From Sphagnum magellanicum (lineage: Eukaryota; Streptophyta; Sphagnopsida; Sphagnales; Sphagnaceae): DNA of 64,000 bases. Positions 11,661 to 23,434 of the stretch are shown piece by piece. Location of the stretch: positions 13,580,501-13,644,500 of the forward strand of contig CM038925.1 of NCBI GenBank assembly GCA_021904315.1, read 5' to 3'. A program made the translations under genes and the position numbers. Below the pieces are notes generated by a model. That model made no database searches and was not told the DNA's origin. It worked only from the letters and a program-made list of their open reading frames with translations. Each line of letters starts with the position of its first letter. The stretch's first letter is position 1.

Positions 11661-14600
11661 TAAGCCCTTCAAGTTTCAATTATTTCTTCACCAAATTATG
11701 AAGGGGAACTTGCTAGCTTGAAAGTCTCATTTTCTTCTTGTCATTTTAAGATGGGAAAATTCCTTGAGCAAAGAGATTGCCAATGATCATATTTTTCAAA
11801 CCCTCCATGCATCTGAAAATAAGAAAATTGTTCTCATAAACAACACAAGAAAGTCAGCAAGTCCCCCCCTTTTTTTTTCCTCTCCTTGTAAATGGGAAAC
11901 ATCTCTTTTTGCATTTGAGGTTCATTTTTTCAAAATTCCAACCATTTCAAAATTGGATGTTCATGGTTGATTTTTTTAGGAACTATAGATAGTTCGTGTT
12001 CTTTGACTAAAAATTGTCACATATACTTGGGCTGCTTTTCTCTCAAAAATGGGCCCAAAGAACTACCATTCAACATTACCCACAACTTGTCAATTTTTTA
12101 GAATATGAAAAACAATTTTGAAGTTCCTTAAAAGTAAATTTTTTTGAAAAACTGGACTCAATAGGATCTTAAAAAATGAAAAGGTCAACTAGTCAAAACC
12201 GTTGGTTCTTTGAAAATTCAAAAAACCACCCAACACTAGTTAACTCTCACTCTTTTATGTGAAAATGGTTCTATCGGCCCCCAACCAAAAGAAAGTCTAA
12301 CTTGCTGCAACCTCCAATAAACTTTTGGGTCATGATAATAATGTTTCAGATGCCGAGTATTTCCTTAAGAAGCCCCTTGGGTAGGGTAGGGTTTAGGATA
12401 ATGTTTAGGGTTTAAGGGGGGCTTGCTTTTAAAATCACAAGAGTATTTGAGACAAGAGTATTGGAGTGTCATAATCATGTTGGCCAATCAATTTTGTGTG
12501 TTTTTTGATGGTTTTTTGTAATGTTCACCGTTGCAAATGAAATAAGTTTGGTATTCCTCACCATGAGTTGGAGCTTGGTCCATTGTGAGTGATGTGTGTT
12601 AGCAGGATCAACAATGCGTGTAAACGATCAACAACTTGTGCCCACATGGCCAATATGCTACAATTTCATATAATGAATCCATTGTTGTTAGTGTCTTGGA
12701 CAAATAGAAAATGGGTCTATGGAACACTAAACAAGTGAAATGTAAGATCTAATGCACATCCATGGAATTCATTTTACTATTCAATAAGGCACATATTTTG
12801 ACATTGTCCTCATTGAACTTGTCAACAATGTTGGTATTGGTTATCACCTTGTTGATCCAAGGTGTTTTGCAATGATGTAATCCCAATAGCACATAGTTCC
12901 TCATAGCTATGTGGGGTTCATTAAATAAAATTTTGACCAAGTTTTGTGATGTGTTGATGTTAACAATTTGATTATCAATTGTGCAAGCAAAACAACTAAT
13001 TAGATGAGTCTCAGGTTCAATTTTAGGTTGTTAGCCACCATTGTGCATATCAAGCACATGATCCCTCTCAATCTTTCAAAGGGCATGTCGTTAGCATCAT
13101 CATGAATGCAGATAAGTTAATTGTTAATTTCACTAAGTGAGATAGCCTAGTGGTTAAGCTACCACATTGGACAAGCCAACTTGAGTATGATGGCAGATCA
13201 CCACAAATGCTACAAAATGGCTATGGGTCTAGTCAAAGATGAAATTCATGGGCAAACATGTTAACTCCAAATTGCTAGCAACGAGGAATTTAGTGATTAG
13301 ATACTTGGTTTACAACTTTGATTGGACAATTGACAATCATTGAGGTTAGTGTTGATAGATTTGTAATTGCATGGGTAGTGGATAACAACAAGATTTTTAT
13401 CATCTATGCTTTTGATCTTGTTGGTGTTGGATGTAACTTCAATGAGATGGATTAATGAGGGTGTTAGATTACATTGATTAGTGTGCAATTTAATGTTGTT
13501 GTTTCGATTTTTCAAATTTTGAATGCAATATCATTAATTATCACCTCTTAAAGGAATTTTAATGCATCATTAATTATCACCTCTTAAATGAATTTGCATT
13601 AAATGGTGAAAAAATTGTGAAAAATTGTGATTTAAAAAAAAATTGATGAGAATTTACCTAAAAATTAAAAACTATGTCAAAATGTGGTGAAATTAAGCTA
13701 TAAATTTTTTTAAAAAATCACCACCAAAAAAGTTCACTATAATTTGCAAATTACCAAAGTTTCATTAAATAATGGGCTAGTCATCTTCATTGTTGTTATA
13801 TCTTGACATGATCATTGCAATGATTAGTTCTAAGCTTGATCATTAGTAGGTTATTTTTTTAAGTTCAAAACGTTATCAAGATCTACTTGAAGCTCATCAT
13901 GGCCACATGAAATTTGTTGATAGAAATGACAAGTTTCTTAAGCATTCCTCTAACCATAATGCATGTGTGGATGATTTCTTGTGTTTTCTTGCATAGAATT
14001 AGAACATTAGAGATTAATGATGGAGCTTTGTCCTTGTCATTCCATCATTGGTTTTATTCAAGGTTGGGGTTCTTATTAAAAGGACTAATGTTGAACAAAA
14101 AAAATGATTGCATAATTCAACTTTGAGTTTTTGTAATATTTATTTCATAATAATTAATGGATTGTTGCATCTTGCAATTAGATGTCATGTTAAATAAATT
14201 ATGGGTTAACTAGCTATTTAAAAAAAATTATAATAAAAAATCATCAATTGCACCCTAATGGTTATGCAATTGATGTCAAAATTGATGTCAAAATTTCAAC
14301 TTTTTTGCAATTTTTGTTACATTTGTTTATGTGGTGCCACTTTAATAACATGGGAATCATGGAAAGTTGTGCTTATTGAATAATATGGATATTGAAATTT
14401 TTCAAATGAATGAAAAAATCTTCCAATATCAAAGTTTGGTTTGAACAAAGGATTTTTAACATTTTCATTCAATAACATTACTTTCACAAAGGCCCTTAGT
14501 TTTCATAATAAACTTTTTTGATCCCCAGTTTAAAAACTATTAGACACATCTAAAAAGCACTAAAATTTTCATATTTAAAAAAAAATTTCTTTATGAATGT

Positions 14601-15280
14601 GAATGTGATGCAATGTATATGTTGTTTAAAGAAAAAATGTAGCTTATAATATAAAAAATTAAAATTGAAAATGTTAACATGTTTTGGTATGATTTGAAAT
14701 TGTGACAATTTTTCAAAATGAAACACAAAATCTGACAAGATTTGTACATTTTTCAGAATTCATATTTATTCAAAATTGATTGCAAAATATATATATGGCA
14801 TATTGGGGCAACTATAAATTAAATAAATAAAAAGTTTCAAAATATTTCATTTGAAAATTCCTTTTTATGAAAACATGTTTTTTGACAAAAAGACCCCAAA
14901 ATGGACAATAGTATTAAATGCAAAGTAAACACATTGGTTCATTAAATGTCGTTTGGACCCATAATTCCAATTCATTAAGTTTTTTTTCCCAAGTAGACAT
15001 ATGGACACTCTATTATCATACAATTTCAAAACATTGTTTGGTCAAAGCCCCATTTTATCTAACCAACATTTGTAAAACAATTCATTTTAAATGTGGAATA
15101 ATCCATAAAAGGTGTGGGTGTGTGTTGTTGTAGAAAATTAATAAGGGTGAAAGCATGTTGGCTTATGTTTGCAAAACATTGTCCTCAAGTCAAGAGAAGT
15201 TTCACCCAATCAAGGTGAATACATTATGCTTGGGGTGTAATGCACTTTAGACAATATTTTCATTGTCATTTAGTTTTTTT
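11661..15280. other. AT-rich intergenic DNA, no gene recognised
   Basis: Very AT-rich and repeat-derived in appearance. It includes a short telomere-like stretch (TAGGGTTTAGG and TTTAGGGTTTA, about 12380-12415) and a two-copy, roughly 36-bp repeat at about 13530-13600 containing ATTAATTATCACCTC. Open frames are short and have no recognisable domains. Confidence 0.5.
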
Positions 15281-15555
15281 AAGGCATAGATCATAAGCCT
15301 TTAGAATGGCTTGTGATTGTATTAGATGTAATGGAATCAAGGGCTCGATGGATAAACATGTTCCAAAATTTTAACTTCAAGATTTTACATTCAACATGTG
15401 ATAAACATGGCAATGTGGATGCATCGAGTCACAACCGAATTGATGAAGCAAAAGATGAAGAAGAAAATAAAAGTTCGATTAAAGATTTGAATTTTGTGGA
15501 AAGACAACCTATGTTGATTTTGCAAGAAAGACAACCTATTATGATAATTTTATAG
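15281..15555 (+). pseudogene. Ty3/gypsy RNase H C-terminal fragment
   Basis: The frame starting near 15281 resembles the end of gypsy reverse transcriptase/RNase H: HKPLEWLV, then ARWINMFQNFNFKILHS and KHGNVDASSHN. These match the family pattern ARW...FDF.I.H..GK.N..AD.LSR. The DALSR-type motif is altered and no flanking polymerase or LTR was found here, so it is an isolated dead fragment. Possible derivative sequence continues for a few hundred bases downstream. Confidence 0.65.
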
Positions 15556-18449
15556 TGAACATTTCAAGGTGTTGAACAATGTGGTCATGATTTCAACAAT
15601 AGAAGTTTTGGGTTGGAACTTGATGCATGTTGAAAAGGTGTCAACAATGCAAACACCTACTGAGAAAGAAAAGCAAATGCTCTGGGTAGATTTTATGGAA
15701 AATTGAGGTTACAAAGGTTGTTTATGAAGAACCATCAACATCTCATAGAAACAAAATAAACATAAGAATTTGGTATGATGTGGGTGACTATTGGAAGTTG
15801 GTTTGTGAGGCTCAAGTTCATTTGGAAGTCTTGTTGTTTGAAGGTGAGGATGGTGATCTTACGATTGCATAATATAATCTAGATAAGGAAAATGATGTGC
15901 ATTGAGATTCAAAAAAAATTTAGATGTGTGAGAGGATGTGGATTGCAACACATTAAAATGAAAATGACAATTCAAATGGCATCACATAGACATGTCACAA
16001 AGTTTGTAATTTTGATTGTGATCTAGTTCCCTTTTTGGCTCCTTTGAATATGTTTTGACCCTTTTTGGGTTAGTGTAATAGTAGAAGAGTACATGAAATA
16101 TTTAAGGTTTAAATACACAAGAATGGAATTGAAGCTTGGAAGAGATGGAAGTGATTACCTTGAAATTGTGGGAAAGAAAATAAGAACTTAGGTTGAAATC
16201 ACAATTAGGTGGATAGTTTGAACTACCACAATTATAGTTTTTTTGGATTGCAAACGAACTTTAAATGTAATCCCTCAACATTAACATTGTTTATTTTAAA
16301 ATTATTTATGTTACAATAGACTTTAATGGGAATCATTTAAAAAATTATGGATGAATTTAAAAAAATAAAAATTATTATGGACTATTGAAATGATGACATT
16401 GTGTTTGTCACACATAAAAACTGAAAAATGTGGACTCAGAAAATAAGCTAGCATCAAATGAAAAATTAAAGATTAACATGCATTGAAACTTTTTGAATAC
16501 CAAAAATTGTCATTTTGAAAAAAAATTAATGCATGATTTTTGTCATTTTCTATCATTTTTATTTTCATTTCACATTGAAAATTAAAAAATTTCACATGAA
16601 TGTTTGGCCAATCACATGTCTAGGGATATCTATAGAGTGACCTACCAACATAATGTGTGATTAAAAAGTAGAGGAAAATTATAAAACACATAGTTTGATC
16701 ATTAGTATGATTGCAAGAATTTTTACTAGTGTAAGATTTGGAGCTTCCAAAATGTCAAAAGTGAGTCACCTAAAATACTTTTATCCTTTGAAAAAGAACA
16801 TGTAAAGTGAAGCAAAGTGTGGGTACCTAAGCCCACATTTTTAACAAAATAGATTTAATATTTATTGTGAATTTTCTATTTTAAGTTTCTTCATGGATCT
16901 AATGTTGAACAAACATTAGTTGCAAACTAAAGTTATATGTTATAAATTAAGAACCAAAATGAGTTCAATGATGCCTTCTTCAAATATCAAACACTTTTGA
17001 TAATAAAACATTGTGAATTCAAAATTTTGTTGCCTTTTTATTGCATGAGTAGTGTTTTGAAATGTAAGTTGGATTATAGTTTTGGTGTTCAAAGGAAAAT
17101 GAAGCATGGGGCTTGCCTACATTGCAAGGAGGTTGCATGTTAGTAGCTTGTTGAAATCTTTCATCCATCAAAGTTGTAGTCCAATTGGAAGGATCTCCAT
17201 GTGATGCTTTGGCTTATTAGATTTTTTAAATAAAATATATCTTGCATGTCCATTATTTGACATAAGAAAATTTCATAAGATTCAACTTGGTATTGAAGCA
17301 AATTTGGTGGTAAATTGCACTCACATGTGGGCTCACAATTGCATGGTTTTGGTGACATAGTTTTTGAAAAAGAGAGCTAATGAGATTTATACTTTTACTT
17401 TTTGTGGATACTTTATTATGCTTTCAATTAACAAAAATACCAAAAGTGAGACACAAAGGCCATGTGAACTGCCTTTTTGATTAATTAGAAACACCAAGCA
17501 ATACTGAACTATTCATAGTTATGTAATGATGGAAAAAAAAAGACATTGTAATATCAATCATTCCTAACATTTAGATAAATGAAACAACAAATTATTGAGC
17601 ATGATGTAACTAAAGAGATGATCATTCATAAAATGATTTAGTTAGAAATTTGACTACATATTAGATATGAACACAAAAAAAATAAAAATCTTTCTATATT
17701 CTTGGTTACGTATTAAAACTTATCATAAAAATATGGTGATTTGAAAATTTTTTTCTTCAAAATTTGATGAATTTGAGTTATTTTCTTTGTGAAAAAAAAT
17801 CCTTTGTTTAGGTCAAAATCATATTTTTCAAGTTAAAATTTGGCAAAATTTTGTTTCAAAAAAAAAAAAAAAAAACAAACAACTGAATTGAAATATGAAA
17901 CACTTTCACAGGTTTCAATTCTAAACATGATGCCCAATACTTGTGAACAACAAATATTTGCTTCTCACAAATATATCCACAACATCATCGCCCGACTAAA
18001 ATTCTATGAAAATTTGTTTATATAACTCTTCCCTACAAGATTTTCATCTTGGTTTCCTAGTTTGCATAGGGTTGCTAGTTGTTCTTGAAATACTCATTAC
18101 ATTCCAACCCAAAAAATAAAATAAAAATCATTTAGACAATATGTTTGAACCAGCCAAGCACACACAGACCTTTCCATTGAAAGAAAAAAAGAAAAGAAAA
18201 AAGAAAAAAGAAAAAAGAAACATTTGTGAGAAAAAAACTCACCAACTTCTAGAGGCATACTAAGTCATAATAAGTTTCATTTCAAAATAACTAGGGTAAA
18301 ATTTCAGTTCTGCACACAACAATGTTGAATTGATCCCAAATTTCAATCAAAATGGTGATATATAAAAATTGTTCAAATTCCTGGTTCAAGAGATGTACAA
18401 CAAGTTACATCAATGTGATGCAATTAAGTTCCTGGAATTGCAGTTGGAA
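15556..18449. other. AT-rich intergenic DNA, nothing recognised
   Basis: Low-complexity AT-rich DNA with poly(A) (about 17858-17874) and an A-rich AAAAAG-type repeat (about 18182-18222). No coding region is supported. Confidence 0.5.
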
Positions 18450-18587
18450 GTGTTGGAATTTGGCAGTTGGAAGTGTTGGAATGATGACTAGTTAGTGAAA
18501 GAAACACTAGGATCTGGAAAGTGTTGGAATTTGGTAGTTGGAAGTGTTGGAATGATCACTAGTTAGTGAAACACTAGGATCTGGAAA
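18450..18587. repeat. Tandem duplication spanning the ERF stop codon
   Basis: Two copies of a roughly 70-bp unit lie at 18450-18520 and 18521-18587. Each runs from GTGTTGGAATTTGG through GACTAGTTAGTG (or CACTAGTTAGTG) to ACTAGGATCTGGAAA. The ERF stop codon (18574-18576) lies in the copy nearer the gene; the other copy lies just beyond it. The duplication therefore arose at the 3' end of the gene. Confidence 0.85.
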
Positions 18588-20394
18588 GTGGTGATTTTGG
18601 CAGTATTGGCGAGAATATGTTGCAGAACTGCGTCAGCCATGTCCTGGGTGAGTAGCTCTTGGGTGAGCAGCTCTTGGGTGACCAACTCCAGCTCCAGCGC
18701 CCAGGCTCAGCTGATTCTGCTCCACATTCTGAACCACCTATCTGCTGCTTTGCTGTTGGTGATGATGGTGGTGATGGTGGTGGTGGTGATGATGCCAGTG
18801 ATCTTTCATGTGGTGCTGTATCCTGCACATGATTGTCGATGCATTTGGTGCTCATCAGGCGGCCTCCGGAATTAGTACTACTAGAATAATAGTCATCGTT
18901 CTGATGATATTCTGATCTTGATCTTTTCAGATTGCCACAATTGAGGATTGCCTGTTCATGCAGAGATAAATTGGAGTAAAACCGCGAACTAGTGGCACTA
19001 GGAGGAGGAGGGGGAGGAGTAGGAGTAGGAGGAGGAGTGGGAGCCTGAGGAGGTTGTGATATAATAATTGTGCTGGAAGCTGCTGTCTCTTGAGATTCCG
19101 GGAGTTGCAGAAGCATGTGTTTCTTCCACCCATCATCTAGCAGTAAATTGGAGTTCTGATATTCAGCCAGAGATTGTGATCTAGAAGCAGATTGAAGAAT
19201 TGGTGGTGGCGGTGGTGGTGGCGGCGGTGGATATTCCTCCTGATGATCAGCTGCAGTGGGTATTCCTAGTGCTCCATTAGCTGCTAGCTGAGTAGTTGTG
19301 GGAGCTGGTGGATTCGACGAGATGAGGTCTGGCAGCTCATCGGAACTACTTGCTGTTGCTGCTGGTGGGAAATTCAAGTGCGCGCGAGATCCGCGTAGCC
19401 TGAGAGCTGCCTTGTCGTATGCCACTGCGGCTTCCTCGGCTGTTCCGAAGGTGCCCAGCCACAGACGGGCGCCAGGGCGCGTCGAGTCTCGAATCTCCGC
19501 AGCGAACCTGCCCCAGGGTCTGTGTCGCACTCCTCTGTAGCGCTTCACAGCTTGTGCCGCCTGCTTGACGCGGCCGCCGGCAGCTTCAGGGATCGTTGTA
19601 GCAGATGTACTAGTGTCGATCCTGGCAGGAGCTGTGCCCATGATCACTTGCGCTGCAGGACTAGTGTCATTTCGAGCACTAATTGCAGCAGCGCCAAGCT
19701 GCGTAGGCTCTCGGACTAGTGCTGGTGAAGCTGCATCTGGAAGCGCCTGTTGGGGACAGGAACCCGGATCATCGTTTGCAGGCACCCAACCATTGTAAAA
19801 AGCGTTCTCGATCAAGCTGAAAACAAACATGTCGTCGCTGTCATCCTCGTTGAACGCAAGCTGGGGACCTTCGCTCAGTGCGCCCCCGGCTAGCTGAGCA
19901 TGCAACCCAGGCGGCGTGCTGCAACTCACCCTCAAACGCTTGCTGCGTGGGGAGCAGCTGCTACCGACTGCAGCAACTCTCCAACTCCTGGGCGAGTACT
20001 CCCGCAACACTTTTGCGAAACCCCCAGACTGCAAAAACCTGGAATCGACGGACTCGTAATATTCAGCAGCTGCATCTTGAGAGCCTTCAAAGATACCGTC
20101 GTTTTCGTACATCTCTAGGGAGAGAGGGCTCATCGAACTCCCATTTCGCAAACTTGTCTGCAAATCATCACCATCATCATCATCATCATCATCAGTGGCC
20201 TGCTTGCCTGCAGGTGCAGCAGCGAGTGCTAGCATCATATCCCAATTAGATTCATAATTAGGCGCTGCAGCTGGCGCTGATCTTGCGGATTCCAACAAAC
20301 TTTCATGATCACTCCTGCATATAACAGGCCGCAGAATGAAATCCCTCTGCATCACTTGCAGCGCAAAGCTAGAATCGGCGTAAATTTCCCGCAT
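18574..20394 (-). CDS. AP2/ERF transcription factor, ERF subfamily (606 aa, single exon)
   Basis: Nuclear DNA-binding regulator. The single AP2 domain covers residues about 284-341 (DNA 19372-19545): [18 protein letters not shown], then WLGTF and [11 protein letters not shown]. It carries the Ala and Asp pair typical of the ERF rather than the DREB subfamily, so a GCC-box-like target is expected. The rest is low complexity: an Asp run (68-76, from a CAT repeat), an acidic patch around [16 protein letters not shown] (183-198) that could be an activation region, and several poly-Pro runs and a SPKS-rich tail after the domain. At 606 residues it is long for an ERF. ATG 20394 is the first ATG in frame after an upstream stop, but its context is weak and a second ORF overlaps it. 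No intron is needed. Orthology is not assigned. Confidence 0.9.
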   Translation of the reverse strand: MREIYADSSFALQVMQRDFILRPVICRSDHESLLESARSAPAAAPNYESNWDMMLALAAAPAGKQATDDDDDDDGDDLQTSLRNGSSMSPLSLEMYENDGIFEGSQDAAAEYYESVDSRFLQSGGFAKVLREYSPRSWRVAAVGSSCSPRSKRLRVSCSTPPGLHAQLAGGALSEGPQLAFNEDDSDDMFVFSLIENAFYNGWVPANDDPGSCPQQALPDAASPALVREPTQLGAAAISARNDTSPAAQVIMGTAPARIDTSTSATTIPEAAGGRVKQAAQAVKRYRGVRHRPWGRFAAEIRDSTRPGARLWLGTFGTAEEAAVAYDKAALRLRGSRAHLNFPPAATASSSDELPDLISSNPPAPTTTQLAANGALGIPTAADHQEEYPPPPPPPPPPILQSASRSQSLAEYQNSNLLLDDGWKKHMLLQLPESQETAASSTIIISQPPQAPTPPPTPTPPPPPPSATSSRFYSNLSLHEQAILNCGNLKRSRSEYHQNDDYYSSSTNSGGRLMSTKCIDNHVQDTAPHERSLASSPPPPSPPSSPTAKQQIGGSECGAESAEPGRWSWSWSPKSCSPKSYSPRTWLTQFCNIFSPILPKSPLSRS

Positions 20395-20527
20395 GAATCT
20401 CCCAATTTTGATCCGAATAGTTACGATCTGCTAGCTGTGCTACATCCACAACTCCTGCACAAGGCAAATCCGAAAGCTCGTGAATATTATTAATATTCAA
20501 AATCTGCTCCTCACTGCTAGAGCTCAT
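20369..20527 (-). CDS. Overlapping upstream ORF (52 aa) of the ERF gene
   Basis: A 52-codon ATG-initiated frame ([14 protein letters not shown]...) ends at 20369, overlapping the first 26 nt of the ERF frame in another register. It could be a regulatory uORF, with ERF made by leaky scanning, or the true ERF N-terminus shifted by an indel, because its composition looks coding. A tiny intron joining the two frames is less likely. No homologue is recognised. Confidence 0.4.
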   Translation of the reverse strand: MSSSSEEQILNINNIHELSDLPCAGVVDVAQLADRNYSDQNWEIHAGNLRRF

Positions 20528-20995
20528 ACGTCTCGTGGGTACACGCGGTACTGATGAATTTCTTGCCCTTGTAGCTAGCGGCAACGAACTTGGGTCTTAA
20601 AACACAAGTTATTCTAACTAGTGCAGTCGACGATAATCTTGCAGCAGCTGCTGCAGCACCAGCAGCAGCATGTTATGCTGAGCTGCTTCAGTCAGAGCTT
20701 TGCAGATTAGTATGATTGCCTACATATTTTCGACTCGAAATTACATCAATATGATGATTGTGCAGCAGCTTATAATTACTAGAGCCGCGCATGCATGACC
20801 ACGTTCTGAAATATTTCAGATGATCTACATATAATTAGTCAAGCTCGTGAAGACAAAGTGGAGTGTGGGAGGGAAAGAGGAGAGGGAGGGGGGGGTGAAG
20901 AGATTAGACTCTAGAGTCTGGAATTCTCCAGCGACCAAGCGCGTACCGTAGCACTGGGGTTTTGACCAGACCTTGCACTAAGATTGAATTTTGAC
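20528..20995 (-). promoter_or_regulatory. Upstream/leader region of the ERF gene
   Basis: A higher-GC stretch than the surroundings, with a CAG/CTG-rich segment at about 20640-20670 and AT-rich TATAATTA-like segments near 20769 and 20830. It is probably the promoter or 5' leader of the - strand ERF gene. The transcription start is not determinable. Confidence 0.35.
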
Positions 20996-21205
20996 TCACA
21001 ATCTGGAGCAGGTACTCTTGTACAATTCCAGTCTGGAGGACTGAGGAAGAATCGGACGTAGCTCCGGGTAATCCTCTGGAGTGACGACAAGCGGTTTTTC
21101 AGGAGCTGAAAATTGGGGTAGCATCTTCCCAACTAGCATATACTGTGTTTGTCGCACATACACAACAAAACTCTTTTTCAAGGATTCCTTTCCTGTGGGG
21201 ACCAT
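20996..21205 (-). CDS. Coding-like 69-codon ORF upstream of the ERF gene, unrecognised
   Basis: ATG at 21205, with a lysine-rich start and then QFSAPEKPLVVTPEDYPELR. Composition and codon use look more coding-like than nearby DNA. The ORF closes exactly at TTGTGAGTC, where GTGAGT is a good splice donor (plus coordinates 20994-20999). It may be a 5' exon of the ERF transcript, a uORF or a small separate gene. I do not recognise the protein. Confidence 0.3.
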   Translation of the reverse strand: MVPTGKESLKKSFVVYVRQTQYMLVGKMLPQFSAPEKPLVVTPEDYPELRPILPQSSRLELYKSTCSRL

Positions 21206-21460
21206 TGATCACTTGAAGAAAGTCTTGAATGAATGAATGAATTTCCCCCTAATTAATATGCATGCAGCAAAACACATTCATGAATGTTCCAATGGGAAAT
21301 AAATTGTTTCACAATGGGAAAAGTTTACAAAACAATGATTCTCCTCCGATTTCACAATGGGAAAAAAATTGGAATAAAACATATTGAAATGATATCAATC
21401 GGTCCCACTTGTCATTCTCTTTGGAGAGCTTTGAACCCTGTGTGTTTTGTTTTGTTAATC

Positions 21461-21900
21461 CAACTTCAATTTGGTAGAGAGGGAAGTTCCATTCTTTTTT
21501 GCAATTTCAATTAGGTAGAGAGAGGGAAGTTCCCATTCTTTTTGCAATTTCAATTTGGTAGAGAGAGGGAACTTTCCATTCTTTTTGCAATTTCAATTTG
21601 GTAGAGAGAGGGAACTTTCTATTCTTTTTTTGCAATTTCAATTTGGTAGAGAGAGGGAACTTTCCATTCTTTTTTGCAATTTCAATTTGGTAGAGAGGGA
21701 ACTTTCCATTCTTTTTGCAATTTCAATTTAGTAGAGAGAGGGAACTTTCCATTCTTTTTGCAATTTCAATTTGGTAGAGAGAGAACTTTCCATTCTTTTG
21801 CAATTTCAATTTGGTAGAAAAGGAACTTTTCATTCTTTTTTGCAATTTCAATTTGGTAGAGAGAGAACTTTCCATTCCTTGTGCAATTTCAATTTGGTAG
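21461..21900. repeat. Minisatellite, about 11 copies of a 40-44 bp unit
   Basis: The consensus unit is TGCAATTTCAATTTGG, TAGAGAGAGGGAAC, then TTTCCATTCTTTT. About eleven consecutive copies differ by small indels in the GA and T runs. Open frames seen through it are repeat artefacts. Confidence 0.95.
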
Positions 21901-23009
21901 TCTAGCTTTTGCCAAAGCAAAGTTTGTCGTGATAGAAATTAATTTGTACATATTTGGAAGAATTTAGTAGACCACATACATAGTATGCTGCATGATATCT
22001 CTCTCTCTCTCTCTCTCTCTCCCCCTTGGTGGAGATTCCAGTTCCAATCAACCCACCTGAAACCCGGTATGGCTGACAACATGGGAAACTCCCAAAAAGG
22101 AAATTTAGGAAAGTAATAAAAGCAGCACTGGGACCCCTCCCCCAGCAGCAATGGAGATGGAGTTGGGTGATGCATATCTCAGAGCTACAGATAAGGATGG
22201 CAAGTCAAGTCGGTCCCACAGCTTGAACCTTGGAACGTACTTCTTCTTCATATGCACTAGCTAGTACCCGTGCCCCCTATGACTAATGTTTGGCACAAAA
22301 TATCTCGCTAGAGGTTAAATGTTTGACCAAAAACAAACTTTTTATTGACATTTGTTAAAATTTGTTGAAAATTGAACTCCCTTTGCTTTACTATTATTAA
22401 ATTTGATCTTGAATAATGATAAATTATTGAGAAACATATGGGAAGATAATGAGAAGGAAAATTGTCACTGGTAGTGTGTAACAACTAAATTTGACATTGA
22501 CATAAGTAATGATGAAATATTGATCATCCTATGGGAACATAATAAGAAGGAAAATTGTCACTGGTCCCAATGTAGCAATGTGAAGCCCAACTAACTGCAT
22601 GGTACAAGGTGTACTTTGCGTACCTATTACTCAACTGTTTAAATTTTGGTAGATTCAATTTGAAGGTGTTGAATCAATGGGGGTTTTTTTTTTTTTGGAA
22701 ATTTTGTGTTGTAGTCAAAGTGATGATGATCTACAGGAAGATTTAGTCAAATTTGATGTCAAACTAAATATGAAAGTAAAATTTTAAAAACATCCTTCTA
22801 TATTTTTGGCTACCTACTTGAACATTGTTTAGAAATCTGATGATTTTTCTTAAATTTTGATCAAATTATGGCTACTGAAAATCTCAAAAAATGCATGATT
22901 TTAGCACTTTCAATTTTTTAATACAGAATTTTGGCTACATATATAGCCAGCAAAAGAAGGGCCATATGGGTCGGTCATAGGTACGGTAGTGGGTACAGCC
23001 ATACCAGTC
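21901..23009. other. Intergenic, with (CT)n at 21998-22020
   Basis: A (CT)n microsatellite followed by about 200 bp of mixed composition, then AT-rich DNA. The phrase GGAAAATTGTCACTGG occurs twice (about 22456 and 22549) within a local repeat of about 93 bp. No gene is supported. Confidence 0.5.
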
Positions 23010-23012
23010 TTA

Positions 23013-23431
23013 GAGCATCTCCAATGGTGCTCAGTATGTGACTCTAGACGATCCAATTTATTGCGAAAAAGTCAAAATGTGCCAGTTTAGCTCATGAAAT
23101 TGATTTTTTCGCACGACATTCGTGCAGCTTGTGGAGGCTGGTAAAAGGCGCAACACAAATGTGCACCTCCAAAAACGAGAGTGTAATAAATTGAACCTGA
23201 CTGAGGTGCAATATTTTTAATTGGTCGATCATAATGATTGGTCCAGGTGGTTTGCTATTAGTATATTTTTAATTGGTCGATCATAATGATTGTCCAGGTG
23301 GTTTGCTATTAGTATATTTTTAATTGGTCGATCATAATGGTTGGTCGTGGGGTTGCCAAACAAAAACAGCTAAAATTAGACATTTAATTTTACTATCCAG
23401 AATTACATACTGAGCACCATTGGGGATGCTC
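23013..23431 (+). mobile_element. MITE copy 2, Tourist-like, 419 bp with TTA target duplication
   Basis: The terminal inverted repeats of about 30 bp are GAGCATCTCCAATGG...CAGTATGTGAC on the left and the complement of GAGCATCCCCAATGG...CAGTATGTAAT on the right. TTA flanks both ends (23010-23012 and 23432-23434), the 3-bp duplication typical of PIF/Harbinger MITEs. Inside, a 51-52 bp unit (ATTTTTAATTGGTCGATCAT ...) repeats three times at 23211-23357. It has no coding capacity and shares its termini and interior with 769-1136. Confidence 0.9.
23211..23357. repeat. Three-copy 52-bp tandem repeat inside the MITE
   Basis: Units at 23211-23262, 23263-23313 and 23314-23357. The third is divergent and shorter. 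Copy 1 of the MITE at 769-1136 appears to carry only one equivalent unit, so the expansion took place in this copy or its lineage. Confidence 0.85.
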
Positions 23432-23434
23432 TTA

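Noticed and set aside
12376-12416. Interstitial telomeric repeat (TTTAGGG-like), also 47280-47295
   Set aside because: Only two or three imperfect units at each site, too short to separate from chance in AT-rich DNA.
19878-20249. + strand ORF with a poly-His run opposite the ERF gene
   Set aside because: The His run is the CAT repeat that encodes the Asp run of the ERF protein on the - strand. It is a shadow frame.
21723-21920. 65-codon - strand ORF with repeated peptide
   Set aside because: Produced by the minisatellite unit. There is no start context and no homology.
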